Of a stretch of DNA of 50,460 nucleotides, positions 16,342-23,999 are shown one piece after another. Source of the stretch: Azospirillum melinis (GTDB lineage Bacteria > Pseudomonadota > Alphaproteobacteria > Azospirillales > Azospirillaceae); contig NZ_WHOS01000052.1 of NCBI RefSeq assembly GCF_013340935.1, positions 1-50,460 on the forward strand. Reading direction: 5' to 3'. Position 1 is the stretch's first letter, and the number at the start of each line of letters is the position of its first letter. The notes beneath the pieces are model-generated. The model made no database searches, had not been told where the DNA came from, and worked only from the letters and a program-made list of their open reading frames with translations. The position numbers were made by a program, and so were the translations under genes.

Positions 16342-16374
16342 CTCCCTCTCTCCCGTCTCAATCGCCGAAAGACA

Positions 16375-16402
16375 ACAAGCTGGTCCCGCGGGGCCAGCTT
16401 GT
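16375..16402 (-). terminator. Probable terminator of the nrtA-nrtB-nrtCD operon
   Basis: A GC-rich hairpin lies 41 bases after the ATPase stop on the minus strand. Arms ACAAGCTGG and CCAGCTTGT (plus-strand view) extend inward through CCC/GGG around a tiny loop. On the minus strand it is followed by a short T/G mixture (TGTTGTCTTT), so termination is plausible but the T-tract is imperfect. Confidence 0.6.
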
Positions 16403-16442
16403 CGATGGATCTTCGGAGGGCTTTCCGGGGGATGGGACGGTG

Positions 16443-18107
16443 TCAGGCCGCCTTCTTCGGCGCCCCGGCATGGCCGCCTTCAAGAAAGTTCAGCAACTCC
16501 TCGCGGTAGTCGTAATAGCGCGGGTGCTCCAGCAGGGCCTGGCGGGTGCGGGGATGGGGGATGTCGACGCTCAGGATGTGGCCGATCCTGGCGTTCGGAC
16601 CGTTGGTCATCATCACCACCCGGTCGGCCAGCAGCAGCGCCTCGTCCACGTCGTGGGTGACGCAGACCGCGGTGACCTTGGTGCGCGCCCACACCTCCAT
16701 CAGCACCTCCTGCAACTCCCAGCGGGTCAGGCTGTCGAGCATGCCGAACGGCTCGTCGAGCAGCAGCAGCTTGGGCGACAGGGCGAAGGCGCGGGCGATG
16801 CCGACACGCTGCTTCATGCCGTTGGACAGTTCCGACGCCTTCTTATCCATGCTGTCGCCAAGGCCGACGCGGGCGAGGTAATAGCGGGAGATGTCGGCGC
16901 GCTCGCCCTTGCCCGCATGGGGGAAGACGCGGTCGACGCCGAGCATGACGTTTTCGTAAGCCGTCAGCCAGGGGAACAGGCTGGGGGCCTGGAACACCAC
17001 GGCGCGGTCGGGACCGGCGCCGTCGACCTCCTTGCCGTCCAGCACGATGCCGCCGCTGGTGACGTCGGCGAGGCCGGCGACCATCGACAGCACGGTGGAC
17101 TTGCCGCAGCCGGAATGGCCGATCAGCGAGACGAACTCGCCCTTGCGCATCTTCAGGTCGAAGCCGTCCACCACGGTCAGCGGACCCTTCGGCGTGGCGA
17201 AGGTCTTGGTCAGGCGGGTGAATTCGAGATAGCGGTCCTCCATCCCGCGCCCGCCCATCGCCTCGATGTAGGCCTTGGGCGGGGGCGAGGCGGTGACCGG
17301 CTTCACGTCGGGCAGGACCAGACCGTCATCGCCGCCCGTGCCGCGGGCGACGCCGACCTCCATCAGGTACGCGGTGACCTCGGCGCGCAGGCGCTTGAAA
17401 TCCTCGTCATGATTGACGGCGGTGCGGTCGCGCGGGCGCGGCAGGTCGACGGTGAAGGCCGGACCCAGCGTGGCGTTCGGGCCGGGGGTCAGGGGCACGA
17501 TGCGGTCGGCCAGCAGGATCGCCTCGTCCACATCGTTGGTGATGAGGATGACGGTCTTGCGGTCCTTGCGCCAGATCGCCTCGATCTCGTCCTGGAGCTT
17601 GGCGCGGGTCAGGGCGTCGAGCGCCGACAGCGGCTCGTCCAGCAGCAGCATCTCCGGGCTCATGGCGAGCGCGCGGGCGAAGCCGACGCGCTGGCGCATG
17701 CCGCCCGACAGCTCCTTCGGCCGGCGGTCGGTGGCGTGGCCCAAGCCCACCGTCTCCACCGCCCGGCGGGTCAGCACGCCGCGTTCGGCGCCGCCCTTGT
17801 CCTTGTGGACGGCGTCGACCGCCAGCGCGACGTTCTCCTTCACGCTGAGCCAGGGCATCAGCGAATAGGACTGGAAGACCAGCCCGCGTTCCGGGCCGGG
17901 GCCGGTCACCGGCTTGCCGCGGTAGAGCACCTCGCCGGTATCGGGCATCGCCAAGCCGGCGATCATGTTGATCAGCGTCGACTTGCCGGAGCCGGAGAAG
18001 CCGACGATGGCGACGAACTCGCCCTCTTCGATCGACAGGTCGATGTCGCGCAGCACGGTGGTGCCGCCGTAGGACTTCGACACACCCTTCAGGTCCAGGA
18101 TCGCCAT
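16443..18107 (-). CDS. Nitrate ABC transporter, tandem ATPase (NrtC/NrtD-like fusion)
   Basis: The 554-residue protein contains two complete ABC ATPase domains joined head to tail. The first (about 1-240) has Walker A GFSGSGKST at 36-44, signature LSGGMRQR and Walker B LLLLDEPLSALD. The second (about 285-530) has GHSGCGKST, signature LSNGMKQR and LLLLDEPFGMLD. Both match NrtD/SsuB-type ATPases of nitrate/taurine importers. Unlike cyanobacterial NrtC there is no fused NrtA-like binding domain. The second signature departs from LSGGQ. It is 11 bases after nrtB in the leftward operon and would power nitrate (or nitrite) import. Confidence 0.93.
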   Translation of the reverse strand: MAILDLKGVSKSYGGTTVLRDIDLSIEEGEFVAIVGFSGSGKSTLINMIAGLAMPDTGEVLYRGKPVTGPGPERGLVFQSYSLMPWLSVKENVALAVDAVHKDKGGAERGVLTRRAVETVGLGHATDRRPKELSGGMRQRVGFARALAMSPEMLLLDEPLSALDALTRAKLQDEIEAIWRKDRKTVILITNDVDEAILLADRIVPLTPGPNATLGPAFTVDLPRPRDRTAVNHDEDFKRLRAEVTAYLMEVGVARGTGGDDGLVLPDVKPVTASPPPKAYIEAMGGRGMEDRYLEFTRLTKTFATPKGPLTVVDGFDLKMRKGEFVSLIGHSGCGKSTVLSMVAGLADVTSGGIVLDGKEVDGAGPDRAVVFQAPSLFPWLTAYENVMLGVDRVFPHAGKGERADISRYYLARVGLGDSMDKKASELSNGMKQRVGIARAFALSPKLLLLDEPFGMLDSLTRWELQEVLMEVWARTKVTAVCVTHDVDEALLLADRVVMMTNGPNARIGHILSVDIPHPRTRQALLEHPRYYDYREELLNFLEGGHAGAPKKAA

Positions 18108-18118
18108 GGCCGGTCTCC

Positions 18119-19198
18119 TCAGCGGGCGGGGCTGTGGCTGACGGCGGACTGGAGCGCCAGCATCACGCGGTCGAGCAGGAAGCCGATCAGGCCGATGGTG
18201 AAGACCGCGACCATGATCCTGGCGAGCGAACTGGCGGAGCCGTTCTGGAACTCGTCCCAGACGAACTTGCCGAGGCCGGGGTTCTGCGCCAGCATCTCCG
18301 CGGCGATCAGCACCATCCAGCCCACGCCCAGCGACAGGCGCAGGCCGGTGAAGATGAAGGGCAGGGCCGACGGCAGCACGAGGCGGCGGACCATGGTGAA
18401 GCTGGAGAGCTGAAGCACCTTGCCGACATTCATCAGGTCGCGGTCAATGGAGGAGACGCCGACCGCCGTGTTGATCAGGGTCGGCCACAGCGAGCACAGC
18501 GTGACGGTGATGGCGGAGGTCAGGAAGGACTTCTCGAACAGCGGGTCGCTGCCCGACACGGTGGCGCTGACCACCATGGTGACCAGCGGCAGCCAGGCCA
18601 GCGGCGACACCGGCTTGAAGATCTGGATCAGCGGGTTGATCGCGGCGTTGACGGTCGGCGACAGGCCGCTCGCCACCCCCAGCGGCACCGCCACCAGGGC
18701 GCCGAGCAGGAAGCCGGTGAAGACCGTCTTCAGGCTGGTGACGATCTGGTCGAGATAGGTCGGCTTGCCGGCGTAGGGGCGGGTCTTGACCTCCGCCTTC
18801 GGATCCTTCGCCAGGATCTCGGCGTTGCGCTTGGCCTGCCGGTCGTAGAAGGCGGCCTCCTTGGCGCGTTCGGCCTTGTGGTCGGCGTAGAGGTTGGTCG
18901 CCTGCTCCCACACCTGGGCCGGGCCGGGGATGGCGCCGAGGCTGGTCTGCACCTGCGGGGCGGCCCAGCCCCAGGCGGCTAGGAACAGCAGGATGGCGGT
19001 CAGCGGGATGCCCATCTGGCGCCACAGCTCGATGCCCTGCTGGCGCGGGTTCTCGCCGGCGGCGAGCCGCAGCAGCGGCGCCAGCCAGCCGAGGCCGACG
19101 GTGGTCAGGACGGAGGCGATGCGGTTGAGGGCATGGGCGCGGCGGGCCTTGCGCTGGGCGCGGGCAAGGTCGGCGGAGGTGTCGGTCAGGCTGGTCAT
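18119..19198 (-). CDS. nrtB: Nitrate ABC transporter permease NrtB
   Basis: Inner-membrane permease of 359 residues. It has a cytoplasmic N-terminal region, an early transmembrane helix (about 70-90), a periplasmic insertion of about 70 residues and a BPD_transp_1 core with FTGFLLGALVAVPLGVASGL and PLIQIFKPVSPLAWLPLVTMV. The EAA-type coupling loop is around KVLQLSSFTMVRRLVLPSALPFIFTGLR. The insertion is larger than in SsuC-type permeases but usual for NrtB of this subgroup. It sits between nrtA and the ATPase gene. Confidence 0.95.
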   Translation of the reverse strand: MTSLTDTSADLARAQRKARRAHALNRIASVLTTVGLGWLAPLLRLAAGENPRQQGIELWRQMGIPLTAILLFLAAWGWAAPQVQTSLGAIPGPAQVWEQATNLYADHKAERAKEAAFYDRQAKRNAEILAKDPKAEVKTRPYAGKPTYLDQIVTSLKTVFTGFLLGALVAVPLGVASGLSPTVNAAINPLIQIFKPVSPLAWLPLVTMVVSATVSGSDPLFEKSFLTSAITVTLCSLWPTLINTAVGVSSIDRDLMNVGKVLQLSSFTMVRRLVLPSALPFIFTGLRLSLGVGWMVLIAAEMLAQNPGLGKFVWDEFQNGSASSLARIMVAVFTIGLIGFLLDRVMLALQSAVSHSPAR

Positions 19199-19243
19199 GG
19201 CGGGGTTTCCCTGGCTGTCGGTGGTGGGGGAACGTGGAGGCGC

Positions 19244-20659
19244 TTACCCGCCCACCACCTGACCGCCCTCGATCTTCTGGTCGCCCTTCAGGCCGATGGG
19301 CTGCTTGGCGAGGTAGTCGTTCGGCTTGTGGCCGTCATAGGGGATGCCGTCGATGAAGCCGTTGTCGACCGGCTTGTAGCCGTCGCTCTTCCAGGGGAAG
19401 TCGGCTTCCTTGGATTTGCCCTCCTCGACCAGCAGCTTGGCGGCCTGGAGATAGATGTCCGGCTTGTAGACGCTGCGGGCGGTCTCGTCGTACCAGGCGT
19501 CCGGCTTGGCCTCGGCGATCTGGCCCCAGCGGCGCATCTGGGTCAGGTACCAGACGGCGTCGGAATAGAAGGGGTAGGTCGCGTTGTAGCGGAAGAAGAC
19601 GTTGAAGTCGGGAACGTCGCGCTTGTCGCCCTTCTCATACTCGAAGGTGCCGGTCATCGAGTTGGCGATGACCTTGGCGTCGGCGCCGACATATTCGGAC
19701 TTGGCGAGGATCTTCACCGCTTCGGCGCGGTTGGCGTTGTTGTTCTCGTCCAGCCACTGGGCGGCGCGGATCAGCGCCTTGACGACGGCCAGATGGGTCT
19801 TGGGATTTTTCTTCGCCCAGTCGTCGGTGACGCCGAAGACCTTCTCGGGGTTGTTCTTCCAGATCTCGGTGTCGGTGATGACCGGCACGCCGATGCCCTT
19901 GACCACCGCCTGCTGGTTCCACGGCTCGCCGACGCTGTAGCCGTAGATGGTGCCGGCCTCCAGCGTCGCCGGCATCTGCGGCGGCGGGGTGACCGACAGC
20001 AGCGCGTCGGCGCCGATCTGGCCCGACACGTCGGTCGGGCTGTAGAAGCCGGGGTTGATCCCGCCCGACGCCAGCCAGTAGCGCAGCTCGTAATTGTGGG
20101 TCGAGACCGGGAAGACCATGCCCATGTTGAAGGGCTTTCCCTCGGCCTTGTACTGGGCGATCACCGGCTTCAGCGCGTCGGCCTTGATCGGGTGTGCCGG
20201 CTTGCCGTCGGGGCCGTTGGGCACGTTGGCCTTCATCTTCCGCCAGACGTCGTTCGACAGCGTGATGCCGTTGCCGTTCAGATCCATCGAGAAGGCGGTG
20301 ACGATGTGCGCCTTGGTGCCGAAGCCGATGGTGGCGCCCAGCGGCTGGCCGGCCAGCATGTGGGCGCCGTCCAGCTCGCCGGAGATCACGCGGTCGAGCA
20401 GGACCTTCCAGTTCGCCTGCGGCTCCAGCGTGACGGACAGGCCCTCATCCTCGAAGAAGCCCTTCTCGACGGCGATGGCGAGCGGCGCCATGTCGGTCAG
20501 CTTGATGAAGCCGAGCTTCAGCTGTTCCTTTTCGACGTCGAGCGGGGCGGCATGGGCAGAGACGCCTGCCGTCAGGGCGACGGCCGCAATGGCCAATGGG
20601 GCAGCGGATGCGAGAAGGTGGCGGAAGGTGCAGGAGGCGGTGCGGGAGATTTGGGCCAC
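19244..20659 (-). CDS. nrtA: Nitrate-binding periplasmic protein NrtA
   Basis: Substrate-binding protein of the CmpA/NrtA family, 471 residues. An N-terminal signal peptide (hydrophobic stretch about 14-34, AHA cleavage near 37) marks it as exported, which distinguishes it from the cytosolic regulator NasS. Motifs include LGFIKLTDMAPLAIAVEKGFF and VSTHNYELRYWLASGGINPGF. The start is a GTG with GGAG eight bases upstream. It heads the leftward operon and is preceded by a sigma-54 promoter and a structured leader of about 255 bases. It would capture nitrate or nitrite. Confidence 0.95.
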   Translation of the reverse strand: MAQISRTASCTFRHLLASAAPLAIAAVALTAGVSAHAAPLDVEKEQLKLGFIKLTDMAPLAIAVEKGFFEDEGLSVTLEPQANWKVLLDRVISGELDGAHMLAGQPLGATIGFGTKAHIVTAFSMDLNGNGITLSNDVWRKMKANVPNGPDGKPAHPIKADALKPVIAQYKAEGKPFNMGMVFPVSTHNYELRYWLASGGINPGFYSPTDVSGQIGADALLSVTPPPQMPATLEAGTIYGYSVGEPWNQQAVVKGIGVPVITDTEIWKNNPEKVFGVTDDWAKKNPKTHLAVVKALIRAAQWLDENNNANRAEAVKILAKSEYVGADAKVIANSMTGTFEYEKGDKRDVPDFNVFFRYNATYPFYSDAVWYLTQMRRWGQIAEAKPDAWYDETARSVYKPDIYLQAAKLLVEEGKSKEADFPWKSDGYKPVDNGFIDGIPYDGHKPNDYLAKQPIGLKGDQKIEGGQVVGG

Positions 20660-20810
20660 GTCGGTTGCTCCATCTCTGAAATCCGGACCAGCGGTCGGGC
20701 GTGCGACACCGGTGACGATTTTCTGGGCAGGTCCCGGACTGGCTGTTTTTCGGGCAGATGGCGGTAGAGGTGCCTTGGCCGTCGAAAGCGTCCAGCGGGA
20801 TCGACCGGAA

Positions 20811-20829
20811 AAGCCTTATGGAAAGGCTT
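20811..20829 (-). terminator. Candidate attenuator hairpin in the nrtA leader
   Basis: AAGCCTT and AAGGCTT pair around a five-base loop, followed on the minus strand by TT then CC. An outer ATCGAC/GTCGAT pairing could extend it. The stem is only seven pairs and the T-tract short, so this is a weak terminator candidate; it is listed because its place, just after the second hexaloop hairpin, is where an attenuator would be expected. Confidence 0.3.
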
Positions 20830-20843
20830 GTCGATACCGGGGT

Positions 20844-20909
20844 CGGCAACACTGCCGGGGGCTGGCCCATCATTGGACGCTTGGGATGCACGCACCGTCG
20901 TTGGCGCGT
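20844..20909 (-). promoter_or_regulatory. ANTAR-type hexaloop hairpin pair in the nrtA leader
   Basis: Reading the minus strand, P1 (20909-20890) is ACGCGCC-[AACGAC]-GGTGCGT, seven pairs including one G-U. P2 (20857-20844) is CGGC-[AGTGTT]-GCCG. Both loops are six bases with A at position 1 and G at position 4, the feature recognised by ANTAR-domain antiterminators such as NasT/NasR. P1 begins about seven bases after the predicted sigma-54 start. P2 is short and the linked terminator is unclear, so this copy is less certain than the nirB one. Confidence 0.55.
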
Positions 20910-20926
20910 CTCTGGTCCCCCTCTTC

Positions 20927-20941
20927 GCAAGCCTCATGCCA
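20927..20941 (-). promoter_or_regulatory. Sigma-54 (RpoN) promoter of nrtA operon
   Basis: The minus strand reads TGGCATG-N4-TTGC, one mismatch from the consensus TGGCACG-N4-TTGC, with exactly ten bases between the GG and GC elements. Transcription would start near 20915, giving a leader of about 255 bases before nrtA. It faces away from the matching promoter at 21196, as expected for divergent NtrC-controlled nitrate operons. Confidence 0.75.
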
Positions 20942-21074
20942 AAGGATGGCTTTTGCTGAAAAAACGGCCGGAGCGGTTGACTCCGTTGGCTATGACCCGG
21001 CGGAAGGTATGAACCGCCTCATGAGGGTATCGGGCCGAATGCTGATTTTTGCGGCGCACCCAAGTCTGGCTGTC

Positions 21075-21131
21075 CATGCTTTGTGCAATACCTAAGCATG
21101 ATCCAAAAATAGGCACCTAGGTATCGGGTGC
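21075..21131. promoter_or_regulatory. Dyad-symmetric elements between the divergent sigma-54 promoters
   Basis: CATGCTT (21075-21081) and AAGCATG (21094-21100) form a seven-base dyad with a 12-base spacer. A second dyad, GCACC ... GGTGC, spans 21113-21131 and includes the palindrome ACCTAGGT. They lie 65-120 bases upstream of the nirB promoter, a suitable distance for an enhancer-binding protein. The second resembles NtrC half-sites but its spacing is four bases too long, so binding by NtrC is only a possibility. Confidence 0.3.
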
Positions 21132-21195
21132 GATGATGGTCGGGAGTCCGCGGAATCCCTGGAGTTTTGCCGGATACACCCGTCGATGCGGTGAC

Positions 21196-21210
21196 TGGCA
21201 CGCGGATTGC
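21196..21210 (+). promoter_or_regulatory. Sigma-54 (RpoN) promoter of the nirB operon
   Basis: TGGCACG-N4-TTGC is a perfect match to the -24/-12 consensus, with ten bases between the GG and GC. The predicted transcription start is near 21222, leaving a leader of about 240 bases before nirB. RpoN dependence implies an activator such as NtrC, giving expression under nitrogen limitation. Confidence 0.85.
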
Positions 21211-21231
21211 GAAGGAGATGGCGAGACAACA

Positions 21232-21336
21232 GCGGGCGCCAGCAACGTCGCCAGTGCCCGCCACCGCCAAAGCCCACGCGACGACGCGCGGATTTGGCTC
21301 TGGTTCGACGACGAACCGCCCGGACAACGGCGTCCG
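21232..21336 (+). promoter_or_regulatory. ANTAR-type (NasT target) antitermination element of nirB leader
   Basis: P1 (21232-21261) has 12-base arms with ten pairs (one of them G-U) and a hexaloop AACGTC. P2 (21321-21336) has the perfect five-pair stem CGGAC/GTCCG and hexaloop AACGGC. Both loops have A at position 1 and G at position 4, the defining feature of ANTAR-binding RNAs. The 3' arm of P2 (GTCCG, 21332-21336) is also part of the 5' arm of the terminator that follows, so P2 and the terminator exclude each other. P1 starts about ten bases after the predicted transcription start. NasT with NasS would make this nitrate-responsive; neither regulator gene is in this window. Confidence 0.8.
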
Positions 21337-21409
21337 AACAGGTTTGCGACCGCTTTCGCGATTCACTCGCGGGGCAGGGACGCAGGCCAGTTCGGACGCC
21401 TTTCTTTTT
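21329..21409 (+). terminator. Leader terminator upstream of nirB
   Basis: GGCGTCCGAAC (21329-21339) pairs perfectly with GTTCGGACGCC (21390-21400), continues inward by two pairs after an A-A mismatch, and is followed at once by TTTCTTTTT (21401-21409). The 50-base loop holds a smaller hairpin (CGCGA/TCGCG, 21357-21371). It is 55 bases before the nirB ATG, in the right place for attenuation of the operon. Confidence 0.85.
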
Positions 21410-21464
21410 GGCCCCGTGCCTGACTTTGCAGCAGGCCGGACACGATAGACGAGGCAGACGCGCC

Positions 21465-23993
21465 ATGGACATGCATCTCTCATCGAACAACGGGCCCGCC
21501 GTCGAATCTAACGAAGCAGAACTGCACAGCGCCGTCCCGGTCAGGGAACGGCTGGTGGTTGTCGGCAACGGCATGGCCGGCATGAAGACGGTGGAGGAAC
21601 TGCTGGCCAAGGCGCCCGGCCGCTTCGACATCACCGTCTTCGGGGCCGAGCCGCATCCCAACTACAACCGCATCATGCTGTCGCCGGTGCTGGCGGGCGA
21701 GAAGACCTTCGACCAGATCGTGCTGAACAGCCGCGAGTGGTACGACGCCAACGGCATCGCGCTGCTGACCGGAGAGGCGGTGGAGAGCATCGACCGCGCC
21801 GGCAAGATGGTGGTCTCGCAGTCCGGCCGCGTCGTTCCCTATGACCGGCTGCTGATCGCCACCGGCTCCATGCCCTTCATCATCCCGGTGCCGGGATCGA
21901 CCCTGCCGGGCGTCATCGGCTTCCGCGATCTGGCCGACGTCGACGCCATGCTGGCGGCGGCGGCCAAGGGCGGGCGGGCCGTGGTGATCGGCGGCGGCCT
22001 GCTGGGGCTGGAGGCCGCCAACGGGCTGCGGGTCAAGGGCATGGAGGTCACCGTCGTCCACCTGATGCCGACGCTGATGGAGCGCCAGCTCGACCCGTCG
22101 GCCGGCATGCTGCTGCAACGCGAACTGGAACGCCGCGGCATCGAGGTGCTGACCGGTGCCGATACCGCCGAGATCGTCGGAAACAATCGGGAGGGCGGCG
22201 AGTGGGTCAGCGCGGTTCGGCTGCGGGACGGGCGCGAACTGCCGGCCGACATCGTCGTCATGGCGGTGGGCATCCGTCCCAACATGGCGCTGGGCAAGGC
22301 GGCCGGGGTGGAGTGCGGGCGTGGCATCCGTGTCGATGACCGGATGCGCACCAGCGACCCGTCGATCTACGCGGTCGGCGAATGCGTCGAGCATCGCGGC
22401 GTCACCTGGGGCCTCGTCGCCCCGCTGTTCGAGATGGCGAAGGTGCTGGCCCACGACCTCGCGGGTGGGGAGGGTGCCGCCTACACCGGCTCCGTCACCT
22501 CGACCAAGCTGAAGGTCACTGGCGTCGATGTCTTCTCCGCCGGCGATTTCTCGGGCGGGGCGGGGACCGAGGACATCGTGTTCCGCGATGCCGCCCGCGG
22601 CGTCTACAAGCGGCTGGTGCTGAAGGACGGCAAGCTGCTGGGCGCGGTGCTGTATGGCGACACCAAGGACGGCGCCTGGTACTTCTCGCTGCTGAAAGAC
22701 GGCGCCGACGTGTCGGCCGAGCGCGACACCATGATCTTCGGCCAGGGTTTCGGCAGCGCCGATGCCGGCGATCCGAACGCCGCCATCGCGGCACTGCCCG
22801 ACTCTGCCGAGATCTGCGGCTGCAACGGCGTCTGCAAGGGCACCATCGTCAAGGCGATCACCGAAAAGGGCCTGACCAGCCTGGACGAGGTGAAGGCGCA
22901 CACCAAGGCGTCGGCCTCCTGCGGTGGCTGCTCCGGCACGGTGGAACGGCTGCTGGCGGTGACGCTGGGCGACGGCTTCACCGCGGCGCCCAAGGTCAAG
23001 CCGATGTGCAAATGCACCCGCCACACCCATGATCAGGTGCGGGCGGCCATTGTCGACCGCGGGCTGAAGACCATGGCCGAGGTCTTCCAGGCGATGGAAT
23101 GGACGACGCCCGACGGCTGCGCGTCCTGCCGGCCGGCGTTGAACTATTACCTGCTGTGCGCCTGGCCGGGCGAGTACCGGGACGACTACCAGTCGCGCTA
23201 CATCAACGAGCGCGCCCACGCCAACATCCAGAAGGACGGCACCTATTCTGTCGTGCCGCGCATGTGGGGCGGGCTGACCAATGCCGCCGAGCTGCGCGCC
23301 ATCGCCGACGTGGTCGACAAGTTCGCCATCCCGACCGTGAAGGTCACCGGCGGCCAGCGCATCGACCTGTTCGGCGTGAAGAAGGAGGACCTGCCGGCGG
23401 TCTGGGCCGACCTCAACGCCGCCGGGATGGTGTCCGGCCATGCCTATGCCAAGGGGCTGCGCACGGTGAAGACCTGTGTCGGGTCGGAATGGTGCCGCTT
23501 CGGCACGCAGGATTCGACCGGGCTGGGCGTGAAGCTGGAGCGGATGACCTGGGGCACCTGGACCCCGCACAAGGTCAAGCTGGCGGTGTCCGGCTGCCCG
23601 CGAAACTGCGCCGAGGCGACGATCAAGGATCTGGGCGTCGTCTGCATCGACAGCGGATACGAGCTGCATGTCGGCGGCAACGGCGGCCTGCATGTCCGCG
23701 CCTGCGACCTGCTGGTCCGCGTGGGCACGGAGGAGGAGGTTCTGGAATACACCGGCGCCTTCATGCAGCTCTACCGCGAGGAGGCCCGCTATCTGGAGCG
23801 CACAGCACCCTGGGTGGAGCGGGTCGGCCTCGACCACATCAAGGCGGCGCTGGTCGAGGATCCGGAGCGGCGCCGGGATCTCAACGCGCGCTTCCTGTTC
23901 TCGCAGACCTTCTCGCAGGACGACCCGTGGGCGGAGCGTGCCGCCAAGGGCGTCGACCGTCACGAATTCAATCTGCTCGCCGAAGTGGGGTAA
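21465..23993 (+). CDS. nirB: Assimilatory nitrite reductase [NAD(P)H] large subunit
   Basis: Reduces nitrite to ammonium in the cytoplasm. The 842-residue protein begins with an FAD/NAD(P)H pyridine-nucleotide oxidoreductase part (RLVVVGNGMAGMKTVEEL near residues 24-42 and VVIGGGLLGLEAANGL near 170). Next come BFD-like cysteines (ICGCNGVCKGTIV, SASCGGCSGTV), a second cysteine cluster (MCKCTRHTHDQV), and the sulfite/nitrite reductase half with TCVGSEWCRFG and SGCPRNCAEATIKD, which bind [4Fe-4S]-siroheme. The frame is open far upstream, but the ATG at 21465 gives family length and excludes the leader terminator. It is first in nirB-nirD-nasA-cobA. Confidence 0.97.
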   Translation: MDMHLSSNNGPAVESNEAELHSAVPVRERLVVVGNGMAGMKTVEELLAKAPGRFDITVFGAEPHPNYNRIMLSPVLAGEKTFDQIVLNSREWYDANGIALLTGEAVESIDRAGKMVVSQSGRVVPYDRLLIATGSMPFIIPVPGSTLPGVIGFRDLADVDAMLAAAAKGGRAVVIGGGLLGLEAANGLRVKGMEVTVVHLMPTLMERQLDPSAGMLLQRELERRGIEVLTGADTAEIVGNNREGGEWVSAVRLRDGRELPADIVVMAVGIRPNMALGKAAGVECGRGIRVDDRMRTSDPSIYAVGECVEHRGVTWGLVAPLFEMAKVLAHDLAGGEGAAYTGSVTSTKLKVTGVDVFSAGDFSGGAGTEDIVFRDAARGVYKRLVLKDGKLLGAVLYGDTKDGAWYFSLLKDGADVSAERDTMIFGQGFGSADAGDPNAAIAALPDSAEICGCNGVCKGTIVKAITEKGLTSLDEVKAHTKASASCGGCSGTVERLLAVTLGDGFTAAPKVKPMCKCTRHTHDQVRAAIVDRGLKTMAEVFQAMEWTTPDGCASCRPALNYYLLCAWPGEYRDDYQSRYINERAHANIQKDGTYSVVPRMWGGLTNAAELRAIADVVDKFAIPTVKVTGGQRIDLFGVKKEDLPAVWADLNAAGMVSGHAYAKGLRTVKTCVGSEWCRFGTQDSTGLGVKLERMTWGTWTPHKVKLAVSGCPRNCAEATIKDLGVVCIDSGYELHVGGNGGLHVRACDLLVRVGTEEEVLEYTGAFMQLYREEARYLERTAPWVERVGLDHIKAALVEDPERRRDLNARFLFSQTFSQDDPWAERAAKGVDRHEFNLLAEVG

Positions 23994-23999
23994 CCGATC

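Noticed and set aside
21113..21131. Canonical NtrC site
   Set aside because: The GCACC/GGTGC half-sites are nine bases apart, four more than the consensus. Kept only as a generic dyad.
21277..21317. Hairpins CGCG-ACGA-CGCG (21277-21288) and GGTTC-GACGAC-GAACC (21302-21317) as the ANTAR P1
   Set aside because: Their loops lack A at position 1. The hairpin at 21232-21261 has the right A1/G4 loop and longer arms. They may still form between P1 and P2.
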